From contig JAECUM010093643.1 of the NCBI GenBank assembly GCA_016617855.1, forward strand, positions 1-64,000: a DNA stretch of 64,000 nucleotides. Reading direction: 5' to 3'. The translations under genes and the position numbers were made by a program. Below the pieces are notes generated by a model, which saw nothing but the letters and a program-made list of their open reading frames with translations, was not told the origin of the DNA and ran no database searches. Below, piece by piece: positions 23,795-34,513 of this stretch; the first letter of the stretch is position 1, and every line of letters starts with the position of its first letter. This DNA is from Megalonaias nervosa (taxonomy: Eukaryota > Mollusca > Bivalvia > Unionida > Unionidae).

Positions 23795-24249
23795 TTTTAG
23801 AGAGCCCATTTGGTATAATGTATTTTAGATAGCCATTTTGGTATAAAGTTTTTAAAGAGCCCATTTGGTATAAAGTTTTTAAAGGGTCCATTTGGTATAA
23901 AGTTTTTAAAGGGTACATTTGGTATAAAGTTTTTAAAGGGTCCATTTGGTATAAAGTTTTTAAAGGGCCCATTTGGTAGAAAGTTTTTAGAGGGTACATT
24001 TGGTACAAAGTTTTTAGAGGGTACATTTGGTATAAAGTTTTTAAAGGGCCCATCTGGTATAAAGTTTTTAGAGGGTACATTTGGTATAAAGTTTTTTGAG
24101 GGTACATTTGGTACAAAGTTTTTAAAGGGTACATTTGGTATAAAGTTTTTAGAGGGTATATTTGGTATAAAGTTTTTAGAGGGTACATTTGGTAAAAAGT
24201 TTTTAAAGGGTACATTTAGTATAAAGTTTTTAGAGGGTACATTTGGTAT
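23795..24249. repeat. Minisatellite, 27-bp unit, about 17 copies
   Basis: Unit GGGTACATTTGGTATAAAGT plus TTTTAAA, nearly constant in length. Because 27 is nine codons, the minus strand stays open as a YPLKTLYQM nonapeptide ladder (23787-24215). I treat that as an artefact: no start context, splice sites or flanking coding sequence. Confidence 0.95.
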
Positions 24250-24361
24250 AGGAGCTGCTGTAGCTCAGTTGATAGAGCATCAGACTCATATCCAAGGATC
24301 GCAGGTGTGATACCTGACCAGGCCAACACGGGTCAGCTGCCTCTGTGTGCTCTGTGAAAGG
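24249..24361 (+). mobile_element. SINE-C, tRNA-like head (Met/Ile-like)
   Basis: CTGTAGCTCAGTTGATAGAG (box A), CTCATAT at the anticodon-loop position and GGATCGCAGGTGTGATACC (box B) look like a tRNA with a CAT anticodon. It continues into CAGGCCAACACGGGTCAGCT, which is shared with 40448-40625, so it is a SINE and not a tRNA gene. It is cut off by the pogo-like element that begins 3 bp later. Confidence 0.72.
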
Positions 24362-24363
24362 TA

Positions 24364-25554
24364 CAGTAAAAACTGTTATGAGTGACCTCTGCTATGAGCG
24401 ACCACCTGTCATTTCTGACCACAATCGTAATGCACAGATCAATTTTATTATATAAATGCTCTGTCGTGAGTGACCACCTGCTGAACGCGACCAGCGACCA
24501 CAATGTCTTGGCAAAATATGCATTTCGACACTGCCATGAATGACAGATCGCAAAAACAAGGATATAATCCACCAACCTTTATTTAATCCCTGTAACAACA
24601 ACTGCTGATACCATTCTAAAAAAAAAAAAAAATAGGCTGGCTACTGATATCTAAAATTGTGTAGTATGCTTATAGTTAATCCATATTGGCTGGGGGTGAA
24701 TAAGGTCATTGCCTATTAAACCAGCAAGAGAGAATCATTTGTGGGACTTGATTGATGGTGTTCAAGACTTGTGATGTTGTTGTTTTTTTCCCCTATGTTA
24801 TGTGATTACATCCCAATCAAAGCTGTCATCTATTCACATAGGTACGACCAGGTTACATACTTTGTTTATAGAGTTAATCCCTGTTTGTCTTTGAATGAAG
24901 CTGTTCACTTTTGTCTCTGAGTAAATGGTTCTATTTCTGGATGATATAATTGTTTCTTTTTATTTCATTGTTAGATATGCAATGCAGATGTATAGATTTT
25001 TCATATTTTCCCAAAGCCCAGTCAAAACCGTCATTACGTTCGATATTACAACTGAGCACTAATAATGTTAACACCTAGAACCTTAATAACAATGGACAAA
25101 CCTCCAACTAAAAAGAGACAAATTTTAAGGCTGGAGAAAATAATTATTGTAACTGAAATAATTGAAAAAGAGCAGACCACTCACAAAAAAGCAGGGTAAA
25201 CGTCGTTAAAACAAATTTAGGTTGTCATAAAGGAAAAGGAGTAAATCAGAAACGATTTCATATGCTAATGTATGTGATCTTCAAATGTAAATGTGATTTC
25301 ATGTTTAATGATAGAAGTATATCTTTATTGCTATATAATTTTGTTTTTAGATGAATATGTACACTATTTTAGCAAGGACTATTAGAAAGGAATAGAATAT
25401 ATGTATAGTGATTGTGGTTATATTTCTTTTAATTGTTCTGAAACTGGACCTTGGAAACTTGTCTTTTTGTACAAACCTGCTGTGAGAGACCACCTCTCTT
25501 GAGAGGCCGTTTTTTGTTGGCAGAAGGGGTGGTCTCTCATAACAGGTTTTACTT
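24364..25554 (+). mobile_element. pogo/Tigger-like DNA transposon relic
   Basis: Left end CAGTAAAAACTGTTATGAGT and right end CTCTCATAACAGGTTTTACT are inverted repeats of the pogo/Tigger type (CAGTAAAACCTGTTATGAG). TA flanks both ends (24362-24363 and 25555-25556), the expected Tc1/mariner target site. Copies of the terminal motif also occur subterminally (GTCGTGAGTGACCACCTGCT; CTGCTGTGAGAGACCACCTC). The 1.19-kb element is too short for a whole transposase and holds only its start (25092-25199). Confidence 0.85.
25092..25199 (+). pseudogene. Transposase N-terminus of the pogo-like element
   Basis: Opens MDKPPTKKRQILRLEKIIIV and runs 35 codons to a stop. The basic start followed by a Leu/Ile-rich helix and an EIIEKEQTTHKKA stretch is the layout of the CENP-B-type helix-turn-helix at the start of Tigger/pogo transposases. 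The recognition helix, second HTH and DDE catalytic domain are missing. Clearly dead; family assignment supported by the surrounding inverted repeats. Confidence 0.65.
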
Positions 25555-25556
25555 TA

Positions 25557-26089
25557 CTTAGTTCAGATTTCCTTAGTATGGTATAACCAATAATGTGTTA
25601 AAAGTACCATTAAAGCTAACAAAAACAAACAATTATTTGGTATAAAATTTACATTTGGGACCCAACATTTCTGAGCGTTTTTGGAGTAGAGGGGTTTCAC
25701 TTTACAGAGTTGAAGTTCCTTGAAAAAGAACACATTTAATTGGGACCAGAAAGATGATTCAGTCTTGAGGAAAGTATCGATAACTGAGGAGCGCTTTAAC
25801 TTTAATGCAATTTGAAATAAATTAATAACACTTAGTTTTGTACACTTATCTGTCACCAAATAGTTGCCTACCACAGTTGGAGTCCTTTCTTCAAGGTCAA
25901 GGGAAAGGTCTAGTTTTAAGCTCACCTTGCCGTTTTTTGTCGTCCAGTTCCTGGAATATTAGCATGATCAATTTGTCAGTGATCTTGCTTTTTTGTATTG
26001 CCGATATCTGGTGTTTCAGTTTGGTTTGCATTGCTCTTCATTTGGTTTATGGGTTTAACTTTTACTGTATGCATAGTGGCAATGCACAT
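25557..26089. other. Intron sequence, nothing recognised
   Basis: The 120-codon minus-strand frame (25563-25925) has no domain I recognise and extends over the pogo flank; not called. Confidence 0.35.
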
Positions 26090-27640
26090 CCTAATATTGG
26101 TATATAGTATTACAAATGGCTGCCTGGTATTGGTATATAGTACTACAAATGGCTGCCTGGTATTGGTATATAGTATTACAAATGGCTGCCTGGTATTGGT
26201 ATATAGTATTACAAATGGCTGCCTGGTATTGGTACATAGTATTACAAATGGCTGCCTGGTATTGATATATAGTATTACAAATGGCTGCCTGGTATTGGTG
26301 TATAGTTTTACAAATGGCTGCCTGGTATTGGCATATAGATTACAAATGGCTGCCTGGTATTGGCATATAGATTACAAATGGCTGCCTGGTATTGGTATAT
26401 AGATTACAAATGGCTGCTTGGTATTGGTATATAGTACTACAAATGGCTTCCTGGTATTGGTATATAGTATTACAAATGGCTGCCTGGTATTGGTATATAG
26501 TATTATAAATGGCTGCCTGGTATTGGTGTATAGTATTACAAATGGCTGCCTGGTATTGGCATATAGATTACAAATGGCTGCCTGGTATTGGTATATAGAT
26601 TACAAATGGCTGCCTGGTATTGGTATATAGTACTACAAATGGCTTCCTGGTATTGGTATATAGTATTACAAATGGCTGCCTGGTATTGGTATATAGTATT
26701 ACAAATGGCTGCCTGGTATTGGTGTATAGTATTACAAATGGCTGCCTGGTATTGGCATATAGTATTATAAATGGCTGCCTGGTATTGGTATACAGTACTA
26801 CAAATGGCTGCCTGGTATTGGTATATAGTGTTACAAATGGCTGCCTGGTATTGGTATATAGTACTACAAATGGCTGCCTGGTATTGGTATATAGATTACA
26901 AATGGCTGCCTGGTATTGGTATATAGTACTACAAATGGCTTCCTGGTATTGGTATATAGTATTACAAATGGCTGCCTGGTATTGGTATATAGTGTTACAA
27001 ATGGCTGCCTGGTATTGGTATATAGTACTACAAATGGCTGCCTGGTATTGGTATATAGTACTACAATTGGCTGCCTGGTATTGTTATATAGATTACAAAT
27101 GGCTGCCTGGTATTGTTATATAGTACTACAAATGGCTGCCTAGTATTGGTATATAGTACTACAAATGGCTGCCTGGTATTGGTATATAGTACTGTTGGTA
27201 TATAGTACTACAAATGGCTGCCTGGTATTGGTATATAGTATTACAAATGGCTGCCTGGTATTGGTATATACTACTAAAAATGGCTGCCTGGTATTGGTAT
27301 ATAGCAGTGGTGGGCAACTTCTCTAGTCGGCGGGCTGGATATGGGAAAATGAAGTTCTTGGTGGGCCGGATTACTAAAAGAATAACTAGCAGTCACTGTT
27401 ACTGCGACGCAGTAAGAAAGTAGTAGGAGATTGCAGCCGGATGTGACCGCGGGCCAGTCAAAATCCCGTCGCGGGCCAGGTCAGGCCCGCGGGCCGTATG
27501 TTGCCCGTCCCTGGTATATAGTATTACAAATGACTGCCTGGTATTGGTATATAGTACTACAAATGGCTGCTTGGTATTGGTGTATAATATTACAAATGGC
27601 TGCCTGGTATTGGTATATAGTATTACAAATGGCTGCTATA
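26090..27640. repeat. Large minisatellite, 33-bp unit, about 40 copies
   Basis: Unit TGGTATTGGTATATAGTATT plus ACAAATGGCTGCC. Most units are exactly 33 bp, giving long plus-strand frames reading NGCLVLVYSIT; a 32-bp variant (ATATAGATTAC, one base shorter) shifts the frame and breaks them. Variants such as ATAGTACTAC and GGCTTCCTGG recur in blocks, showing segmental amplification of multi-unit runs. One hAT-like element (27305-27513) splits the array. Confidence 0.96.
27305..27513. mobile_element. hAT-like MITE with perfect 8-bp target duplication
   Basis: Starts CAGTGGTGGGCAACTTCTCT and ends ATGTTGCCCGTCCCTG: inverted repeats of CAGKGRYGGGCAAC type. GTATATAG lies at 27297-27304 and again at 27514-27521, the 8-bp duplication typical of hAT. 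The 209-bp body is GC-rich (GCCCGCGGGCC) against the AT-rich array, with no coding capacity. Confidence 0.92.
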
Positions 27641-27972
27641 AATGGTAGTCAGATCACAGTCTTAAATCATCTGTTCTCTTGGAATTTCATCAGATTGCTT
27701 TTAACATTGCTGTAAGTAATTGGTTATAAATACGATCAGAAATTGCAGAGTTCTGGTACTCCCATAATTGGTCTTGTTATATGTTTTACTTAAAGGAGAC
27801 TTCATTATGTTACTGATGAACACAATGACAGAACCAGCCCAGAAAACTGGGGGTGCTTTAAGATCAATATCCGAACACTTCCAGCATGTACTTTATATTA
27901 GTGGATACCAGAATAAAGGGTTTTGATCCTCAAGTCATGTCTGACTTTTTTTTTTTTTACATTCTTATAATT
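27641..27972. other. Short intron stretch, nothing recognised
   Basis: Unique-looking sequence between the 33-bp array and SINE-A. Confidence 0.4.
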
Positions 27973-27983
27973 CCAATTATTTT

Positions 27984-28313
27984 AACCGCTCCGGTAGCCT
28001 AGTGGTTAGAGCATCCGCCTCGGATGTGGGAGGTCATGGGTTCGACCCCAGCCGAGTCATGCCAAAGACTTATAAAATGGTACTAACAGGTGCCTCACTA
28101 GGCGCTCAGCATTAAGAGGTTAGTGTTAGGACTGGTAGGCCAGGTGTCAGGATAATGTGACTTTGTGGGACATCATGCTACATGTCTGCGGCATGATTCC
28201 CCAGTGCTAGACATCACTATAAACTGCCACACTGCAGACATCATAGCGATATGACTGAAAAAAATGTTAAAGCTACGTAAAAAATCCAAATCACCCACAC
28301 ACACACACACACA
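27984..28313 (+). mobile_element. SINE-A, full length, 11-bp target duplication
   Basis: Head CCGGTAGCCTAGTGGTTAGA, box B GTCATGGGTTCGACCCC, full body and a (CA)n tail. CCAATTATTTT occurs at 27973-27983 and 28314-28324, which fixes both ends and gives a family length of about 330 bp. Confidence 0.96.
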
Positions 28314-28324
28314 CCAATTATTTT

Positions 28325-29394
28325 TATCTCCAATATGATTGGATATTAGCAATCACCTGATACTGGTCTAGAATTTTTTAAGCATCGCTAAATATTGGGT
28401 CACAGTTTTTAAATATTTTTTTTTTAACTTTATTTTCATTGCTGATTAGGCTTAATTTACACTTTGATAAATACCCAGCCATGACATTTAATCCTTTAGA
28501 AAAGAATCAGTTACTGTCAGTCCTAACGTATTTCATATTGATTTAATATTGGATATTTCATATAGATTTAATATTTAATATTTAATATTCTCTACATAAC
28601 TTGAAAATATTATTGCTTATGTAATTACTAAACTACTGAATTAGCAGGAATAATTCAACAAATATATTTTCTTTTATAAATTCTTGATCAAGACTGTTGT
28701 AATCCATTATTGGCATGCTTTGGTAAGTTTTTATAGTTTATTCAGGGGAGGGGGGCGGGTATCATAACAGTCTCCCCTGCTGGTTAATTTTAATTGAATT
28801 CTGGCAATTTTGTGTCTTAAATAGCTTCATTCAGAGAGGTGGCCTAAAAGTTTGCACTGTTTAATATGTATTTAAGTGTATCAGATAGTAATACATGTGG
28901 TATAATTGACAGGTTGGGGTTGATATGATAGAAGGTCTTGGCACTGCATGTCAGAGGTTGATTAGTTAATCACCAGGTCTGATATTGCCTGATTAAATAT
29001 GGCAAATGTTTTGGGGTGAGGTGAGGGTCTTTTATGAAACGATCAGCAACTGTTAAACTAATAGTAATCTGCAGGAAGACATGATTTTAACTGTAAATGC
29101 GTTTTTTTTTAAACAATACCAAATCTGAATTCATAATATTTATATTAATTTTTCTATGCATATGAAATGAAATTAATTTCAGATTTACTATGCTTTCAGT
29201 ACAAAAATAATTTTTATCGAGGCCGTTTTTGTTTGACACAGCAGTCACTGTAACATCCATATGCATTTTCATCTGTACATTCATCCATGCTGTTTATTAA
29301 CCACAATGTTAGGGTTTTTTTTCTAAATCTTTTCTTACTAAATCGATGCCATCATTATTGAAGCTGAGGTCTTTTAATTAAATGAGTGGCCACA
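28325..29394. other. Intron sequence, nothing recognised
   Basis: AT-rich; small self-similar patch TTCATATTGATTTAATATTG / TTCATATAGATTTAATATTT near 28530-28590 only. Confidence 0.4.
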
Positions 29395-29660
29395 TTATCA
29401 AAACGGTTTGGTTTGAGTTTTATTCCCCACCACAAAACCAGAAGGGGTACATATTGCTTTATTGCTGTCCATCCATCTAAAACCCATTTTAGCACTATAG
29501 CACAAAAACTGTTGAACAAAGAGTCATGAAATTTTACACACTTTATCACAGTCACAAGTTGATGATTTGGTACGATATTCAAGCCATTACAACAATTTTT
29601 CAATTTGTTTGCATGTTTGTTTTTTTTCACTTCATGGATGTTTTTGGACAAAAACATTAG
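29395..29660 (+). repeat. Dispersed repeat with CCCACCA...AGAAGGGG start
   Basis: TTCCCCACCACAAAACCAGA, AGGGGTACATATTGCTTTAT, GTCCATCCATCTAAAACCC: the same composite opening recurs near 30790 (GTCAATCCATCCATCCATCT) and 59030. It seems to be the 5' part of the GGTCAAAGGTCA family. Confidence 0.5.
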
Positions 29661-29691
29661 CAGGATTAAGCAAAAACTGTTTTCACTGGTA

Positions 29692-29895
29692 CCTTGTATT
29701 CAGTTACAAGTCTAGTCCATCTGCAGACAACAGAGACCTTGATCTGCCATCACATAAAGCACTGACTGATTAGAGTTTGTTATTGTTATACTCATTACTC
29801 CTAACAAACTACATAGACCCAGATCATCTGGTACATTGTGCAGCAGCAGATCCAGGTCTATACAGTTTGTGGTTAGCATATTCATCATTATAGTT
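29692..29895 (+). mobile_element. Foldback element, near full length
   Basis: AGAGACCTTGATCTGCCATC, TTGTTATACTCATTACTCC, CATAGACCCAGATCATCTGG and AGATCCAGGTCTATACAGTT follow the family order. The first hairpin has decayed on its right arm (CTGATTAGAGTTTGTT). Confidence 0.75.
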
Positions 29896-30297
29896 CTGGG
29901 TATCAGGTGGTCAATATGCTTTGCTTCACAAATTGGCGGTTTCAAGTTTGATCCTGGTTCTACCATGCACTCGTTCGATTCATAGCTCATCCAAGGTGTT
30001 TCCTTAGTTTATCCCACTGTAATGACCATCCTACACCATGGATCAGGATAGCAAGGTGAATACAATTGCATAAACATTGATGGTTTCAAGTTTGATCCCT
30101 GGTTCTGCCATGCACAAGGGAAAGTCATTGGTCATAAAAGGTGTTCCCCTGGTTCACTCCTCTGTATTGAACATTCTTCACCAAGATAATAGCATTGTAT
30201 GGACATGCTTACACAAGTTGCAAGAGTGTATATTGTAAAGCTAAGTTTAAAAAATGGTTGTCAGAAAAGTCTGACGCTGTCAATAATTTATTTTCAG

Positions 30298-30388
30298 AAT
30301 CACCTGATCACAGTCCAAGTGCCTCCATGGCCTCGCTGAACATATCAGGAAGTTCACCCGTCACAAAGAGGCGCTCTAGTAGCTTCAG
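30298..30388 (+). CDS. trio: Trio/Kalirin-type RhoGEF, Ser-rich linker exon
   Basis: A 91-bp exon joining the SH3 exon to the KWLTNPVR exon. Acceptor ATTTATTTTCAG|AATC, donor AGCTTCAG|GTAAGG. It enters in phase 1 (its AA completes Glu with the G at 11511) and leaves in phase 2 (its AG completes Arg with the G at 34514). The protein is ESPDHSPSASMASLNISGSS then PVTKRRSSSFR. The order Ser-Leu-Asn...Ser-Ser-Pro...Lys-Arg-Ser...Lys-Trp-Leu-Thr across this junction is what I recall for vertebrate Kalirin and Trio between SH3 and GEF2. The KRRSSS stretch is a plausible basophilic-kinase site (inference). Exon phase fit on both sides is the strongest evidence. Confidence 0.87.
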
Positions 30389-30504
30389 GTAAGGGGAGAT
30401 GCATTTTGAAGTGAGGATTTTCTATTTCTCAGCAACTGTGCATTGAAGGTACTGTCAAGCACTTTGCTGGCTATGCATTCATAGATTCAGTGCTATGTGA
30501 TACA

Positions 30505-30715
30505 CAGTAGAACCTTCCCAAACTGTTCACTCTGTAAACTGGCTTCCTTTGTAGATGGCCACCTGTTTTGTTCAATGGGAACATATCATATCGAAATTTC
30601 ATTTTTTAAACATTTGCTTATCATATCAACACAAAAGTCCTAATAATATCAAATCTCTCAAAACTGGCTAACTCTTTAAAATGGACAGAATGTTTGAAAT
30701 GGGAACATGATACTG
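30505..30715. mobile_element. Possible pogo-like MITE
   Basis: CAGTAGAACCTTCCCAAACT at the left and GGGAACATGATACTG at the right are imperfect inverted repeats of the CAGTAGAACC type. The inner 58 bp (CATATCATATCGAAATTTCA ...) recurs at about 31407-31468, so the sequence is repetitive. Clean TA flanks are not present; class uncertain. Confidence 0.4.
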
Positions 30716-30769
30716 TGAGATGTAATGTCCTTGATATTTTATACACCCAAATTAAAGGGCAGCATATTA

Positions 30770-31340
30770 TGTTATGATATATGTCTGTTTGTCAATCCAT
30801 CCATCCATCTGTTATGTATTTCATTTCCACACGATATCTCGAGTTCTCCATCATCTACACTCACTAGACTTTGTGGATGGCGTACATCACATGGTAAGGA
30901 AGAAACTTACGATTTGGGGGTCAGCAGGTCAAAGGTAACTGTGACTGAAAGAAGAAAAATGCTTCTGCACAAAAGGTTTAGTTCTTGACTTTGTGTCTTC
31001 ATCAGAGTTTATGGATGACTCAGTCCCATGTAAGAAAGAAGCAGGTTGATTTGGTGATCAAAGTTTAGAGGTCATGGTCACTGTGTATGAAAGAAGAAAA
31101 ATGGTTTTATAAAATGAATAACTCTTGCACTGAAGGTATGAGAGAGGTCTATTAATTTTGGGGTCAAAGGTCATTTTGACTCTTTTGCACAGTAACTTCT
31201 GTTTTAGAATAAGTTCCTTGACCAGACTTTTTGGGATGGCTTGCATAAACATGTAATAGAAAAGAGAGGTTGGTATGGGACAGATCAAATTTGCAGTTTG
31301 GTCAGGAGTTTTAACTTCAGGAAAAGGGAGGCTTTTCATT
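30770..31340 (+). repeat. GGTCAAAGGTCA-type dispersed repeat, long copy
   Basis: GTCAATCCATCCATCCATCT, CACGATATCTCGAGTTCTCC, GGTCAGCAGGTCAAAGGTAA, CTGTGACTGAAAGAAGAAAA and GTTTATGGATGACTCAGTCC, with the last three motifs repeated every ~130 bp. Fullest copy in the window. Confidence 0.7.
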
Positions 31341-31813
31341 GACCCAATTTTTAGCATGCAAATGTAAATGACAACTATTAAACAAACTTCATTTTTTTTT
31401 CAAATTTGCATATCATATCGAAATTTCATTTTTTAAACATTTGCTTATCATATCAACACGAAAGTCCTTTCACGCTGATTTGTTGCTATTCATACTCTCC
31501 TTATATGTACCATGAGCACATTTAGCATCTCTTAGGAGATCATTGTCTGATTATATTGTGACAGTCCTCATCATTGTTGACTTTAACAGTTAAGAGATGA
31601 TGTACTGATACTGGATCCATGTTTCCTGTGGAGTCGGTCTGAATTTTCTTAAGAATGAAAAATGTCCTTTCATTGTCTGCATTGTAGTATTGTTAATACA
31701 ACTTTAGTGAGTCAACCAAAGGTTTAAATTGTTCCCTGCCTGTATAGGTAGATTCAGGTTGCTGACTGCCAGCCAGAAGTGTTTAAGACACATGCTACTG
31801 ATTGTATTGAAAT

Positions 31814-32263
31814 ATGGGAACCAGCCTGGAAATGGGTGAACATAACAATAGAGTATATACATACAATAGAGTATATATGGGTTTGGGTGGCCAGGATTGG
31901 TTGATAATGAAAGTTATTTTTGTAGGAAAAAGAATCTTTTGAGAGCTTATCCTAGTAGTAACTTTAAAAAACAGAGACATTGTTTTTTTGATGGAATTTC
32001 AGTCCTTTAACAATCCTTAGTTTGGAACACTCATTACTGAAATTAGCACTCTTTGGTATGGAATTGTGAAGGCACATGTTCAAACACATGCAGGTCCAGA
32101 AAATGCCGTGGCTCATATCCTTTACTCTACACAGAAGCTGTCATCCAGGTTTCATCTATACTAATAAATATAGGTTTGATCATATGCACTCAGAAATTTA
32201 AAGTTCTTGAATTTTTAATATCATGGTGTTTCCATAGGTTTACTATGGGAACTGAATTAGTAC
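31814..32263 (+). repeat. Left arm of a ~450-bp inverted repeat
   Basis: From ATGGGAACCAGCCTGGAAAT to GGGAACTGAATTAGTAC. Its reverse complement lies at 33064-33498, collinear over the whole length with scattered changes and small indels (the left arm carries an extra AATAGAGTATATAC). Both arms are in the intron between linker and KWLTNPVR exons. Confidence 0.92.
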
Positions 32264-33063
32264 CATGATTCCTTCAAGGTTGGTACAGTCTGGATTGAAT
32301 TTGGGAAGTTCTTCTTTGGGAGTCTGTATGTAGAGTGAGACTTTATTATAACATGATGATTGGAGTCCACAGAACCCATTCATGATGTGTACTGTATTTA
32401 GCTATAGGCAGACAAGTCAAATTAATTTGAGAAAATACTGTATGTGTATCCTCAGAGCTATGCCATATTGGAGCGGGAATATATACACAACTACTGACTT
32501 CACTGATGCAGTTATCAGCTTGTTCCATCTTTAAAAAAAAAATATTTTAAACATTTATTGCATATATTCTAATTTTTTGGATAGAGAAATTATTATTTAT
32601 TGGCACAGATAAATGCATATGAAAACTGGTAACTTGTTCCTAAATCGAATGTGTACTTGCCAGTCATCAGCTGATCTGACAGTATCCATAGCAGTAATCC
32701 ATACCAAGCTCCTTCAGTGTATAATATATAATATATAATAATATATATATAATTTATACTTAAATGTTCACATATCCATATCAGCTCCAGTTAAAATCCC
32801 AAGAATGATCATTTAGAATGCTGATTTTTTTTCCTTAGCAAGTTGTCTCCATTCTCACCAAAGAACATAATTCCTTTGTCAATAAGTGTATAAATTCACA
32901 GTCACATGATCATGGGCAGTATTCATGTAAAATATACATCATTGGAAGCAAGGTGTGAATAAAAATGGAAAAACTTAAATGCAATAATTATGTATGTGCT
33001 GGAGATTTCAGTGAGCAGTGGAAGACAACTCTCAGCCAGGAGGATCACATGTAGGACTCAACA
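32264..33063. other. Spacer of the inverted repeat
   Basis: About 800 bp of AT-rich sequence with a TATATAATA run near 32725-32755. No gene recognised; the 60-codon minus frame at 32346-32528 has no familiar domain. Confidence 0.5.
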
Positions 33064-33498
33064 GTACTAATTCAGTTCCCATAGTAAACCTATGCAAACA
33101 CCATGATATTAAAAATTCAGTAACTTAAAATTTCTGAGTGCTCATGATCAAACCTTTATTTATCAGTTTAGATGAAACCTGGAAGTCAGCTTCTGTGTAG
33201 AGGAAAGGATATGAGCCATGGCATTTTCTGGACCTGCATGTGTTTGAAACCTGTGCTTTCAATTCCGCACCAAAGAGTCAGGTGCTAATTTTAGTAATGA
33301 GTGTTCCAAACTCAAGACTGTTAAAGGACTGGAATTCCATCAATAAAACAATGTCTCTATTTTTTTCACTTCCAACTAGGATAAGCTCTCAAAAGATTCT
33401 TTTTCCTAAAACATAACTTACATTATTAACCAATCCTGGCCAGCCAAACCCATATATACTCTATTTAATGTTCACCCATTTCCAGGCTGGTTCCCATT
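33064..33498 (-). repeat. Right arm of the ~450-bp inverted repeat
   Basis: GTACTAATTCAGTTCCCATA through GGATATGAGCCATGGCATTT to CCAGGCTGGTTCCCATTT, the reverse complement of 31814-32263. Confidence 0.92.
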
Positions 33499-34513
33499 TT
33501 TCCATGCCATTAGTACCATGTATCCTGTACGGTTGCATTTAGGGCTGTGAAAAAATCTGTTGATTAAGGGGTCAAAGATCAGAAGTCCTAGTCCTGTGAA
33601 ATTTAATCAGAAAATAATGGTTTCTGCACTGTTTTTTGTTCAAGACTGCATACCTTGACCAAAAATCCTGGTCAGTAATCTCCAGTTTTTTCCATGCTCT
33701 ACTGGCACCTACATTGAGGACTGTTAAACTTTGCATATTACAAAATTCTAAAAATTGCAATTAAATTTTGAATTATTAAATAATGAACAAAATTTACTAT
33801 TATATAACCATGTATTTAGCCTCCCCGTAAGTTGATTGTGTCATGCTTTATTGAGGAAGCAAATGAGTCGCACCATACCACTAATGCAGTATGATAATGT
33901 AATCTGGGACTGGGCAGGAAACATCACTTTGACTAGCATCCATAGCATAACTTAAAAATAGCAACTTAAGTTGACTTAACTTTGATAATTCCTCCATATC
34001 AATGCATTCTTTTGTACCAAAAAGAGTTTGTATTACTAATAATAGTAACAAACTGTATGATCTTACTAAACTTAGTAACAAAGTATAGATCCAAAGGCCT
34101 GTTAGTTTGTATGTCAAGGGAAGTATTTCAAGTTTAGGTAAATGATTAGACCCAGTAGCAGTTATCTCCCTTGGATAATGTTTCACTAATGGTAATACTT
34201 GAAATATGGCAAAAAATGCTTCTGAAAGGAAGACATTACAGTAATTCCACAACTAATGTTTCAAGATTTAATATATTCACTAGTGACATACAAAGAAAGG
34301 AAAATTTTGAATAATGTTGTCAAGATTATTTTTTTTTTTTTTTTTTTAGGATGTACACTAATTATTAGTAAAATGGATCAGGAATATATAAATATGTCAG
34401 TATGTTCTTCCATCTAATCTTACTAATGTTAGTATTACTTCAGCCCACCAAGACATCAATATTCTCAATACTTTTGTTAGAGAAAACTCAAAACCAGTTG
34501 TTTTCATTTATAG
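33499..34513. other. Intron sequence before the KWLTNPVR exon
   Basis: A fragment of the GGTCAAAGGTCA family lies at about 33565-33690 (GGGGTCAAAGATCAGAAGTC, TTTCTGCACTGTTTTTTGTT). The 123-codon minus frame at 33881-34252 has no recognisable domain. A poly-T tract at 34329-34349 is the only other feature. Confidence 0.4.

Noticed and set aside
23787..24215. 142-codon minus-strand frame of YPLKTLYQM nonapeptides, resembling a repetitive secreted protein
   Set aside because: The 27-bp minisatellite keeps every frame in register; no signal peptide, splice sites or flanking coding sequence, and units drift without codon-position bias.
24250..24322. Possible functional tRNA gene with CAT anticodon
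   Set aside because: Acceptor-stem pairing is not convincing and the same head with a shared body recurs at 40448, so it is a SINE head.
25563..25925. 120-codon minus-strand frame
   Set aside because: No recognisable domain and low-complexity ends; consistent with chance.
25998..27123. Long plus-strand frames of NGCLVLVYSIT repeats
   Set aside because: Product of a 33-bp tandem unit; a 32-bp variant and a transposon insertion break the frame repeatedly, with no sign of selection.
32053..32268. Frame in the left arm of the inverted repeat as a transposase fragment
   Set aside because: The 71 residues show no DDE, zinc-finger or HTH features, and the matching part of the right arm is not open.
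33881..34252. 123-codon minus-strand frame
   Set aside because: Leu-rich but without family resemblance, antisense in a 4-kb intron, no supporting exon structure.
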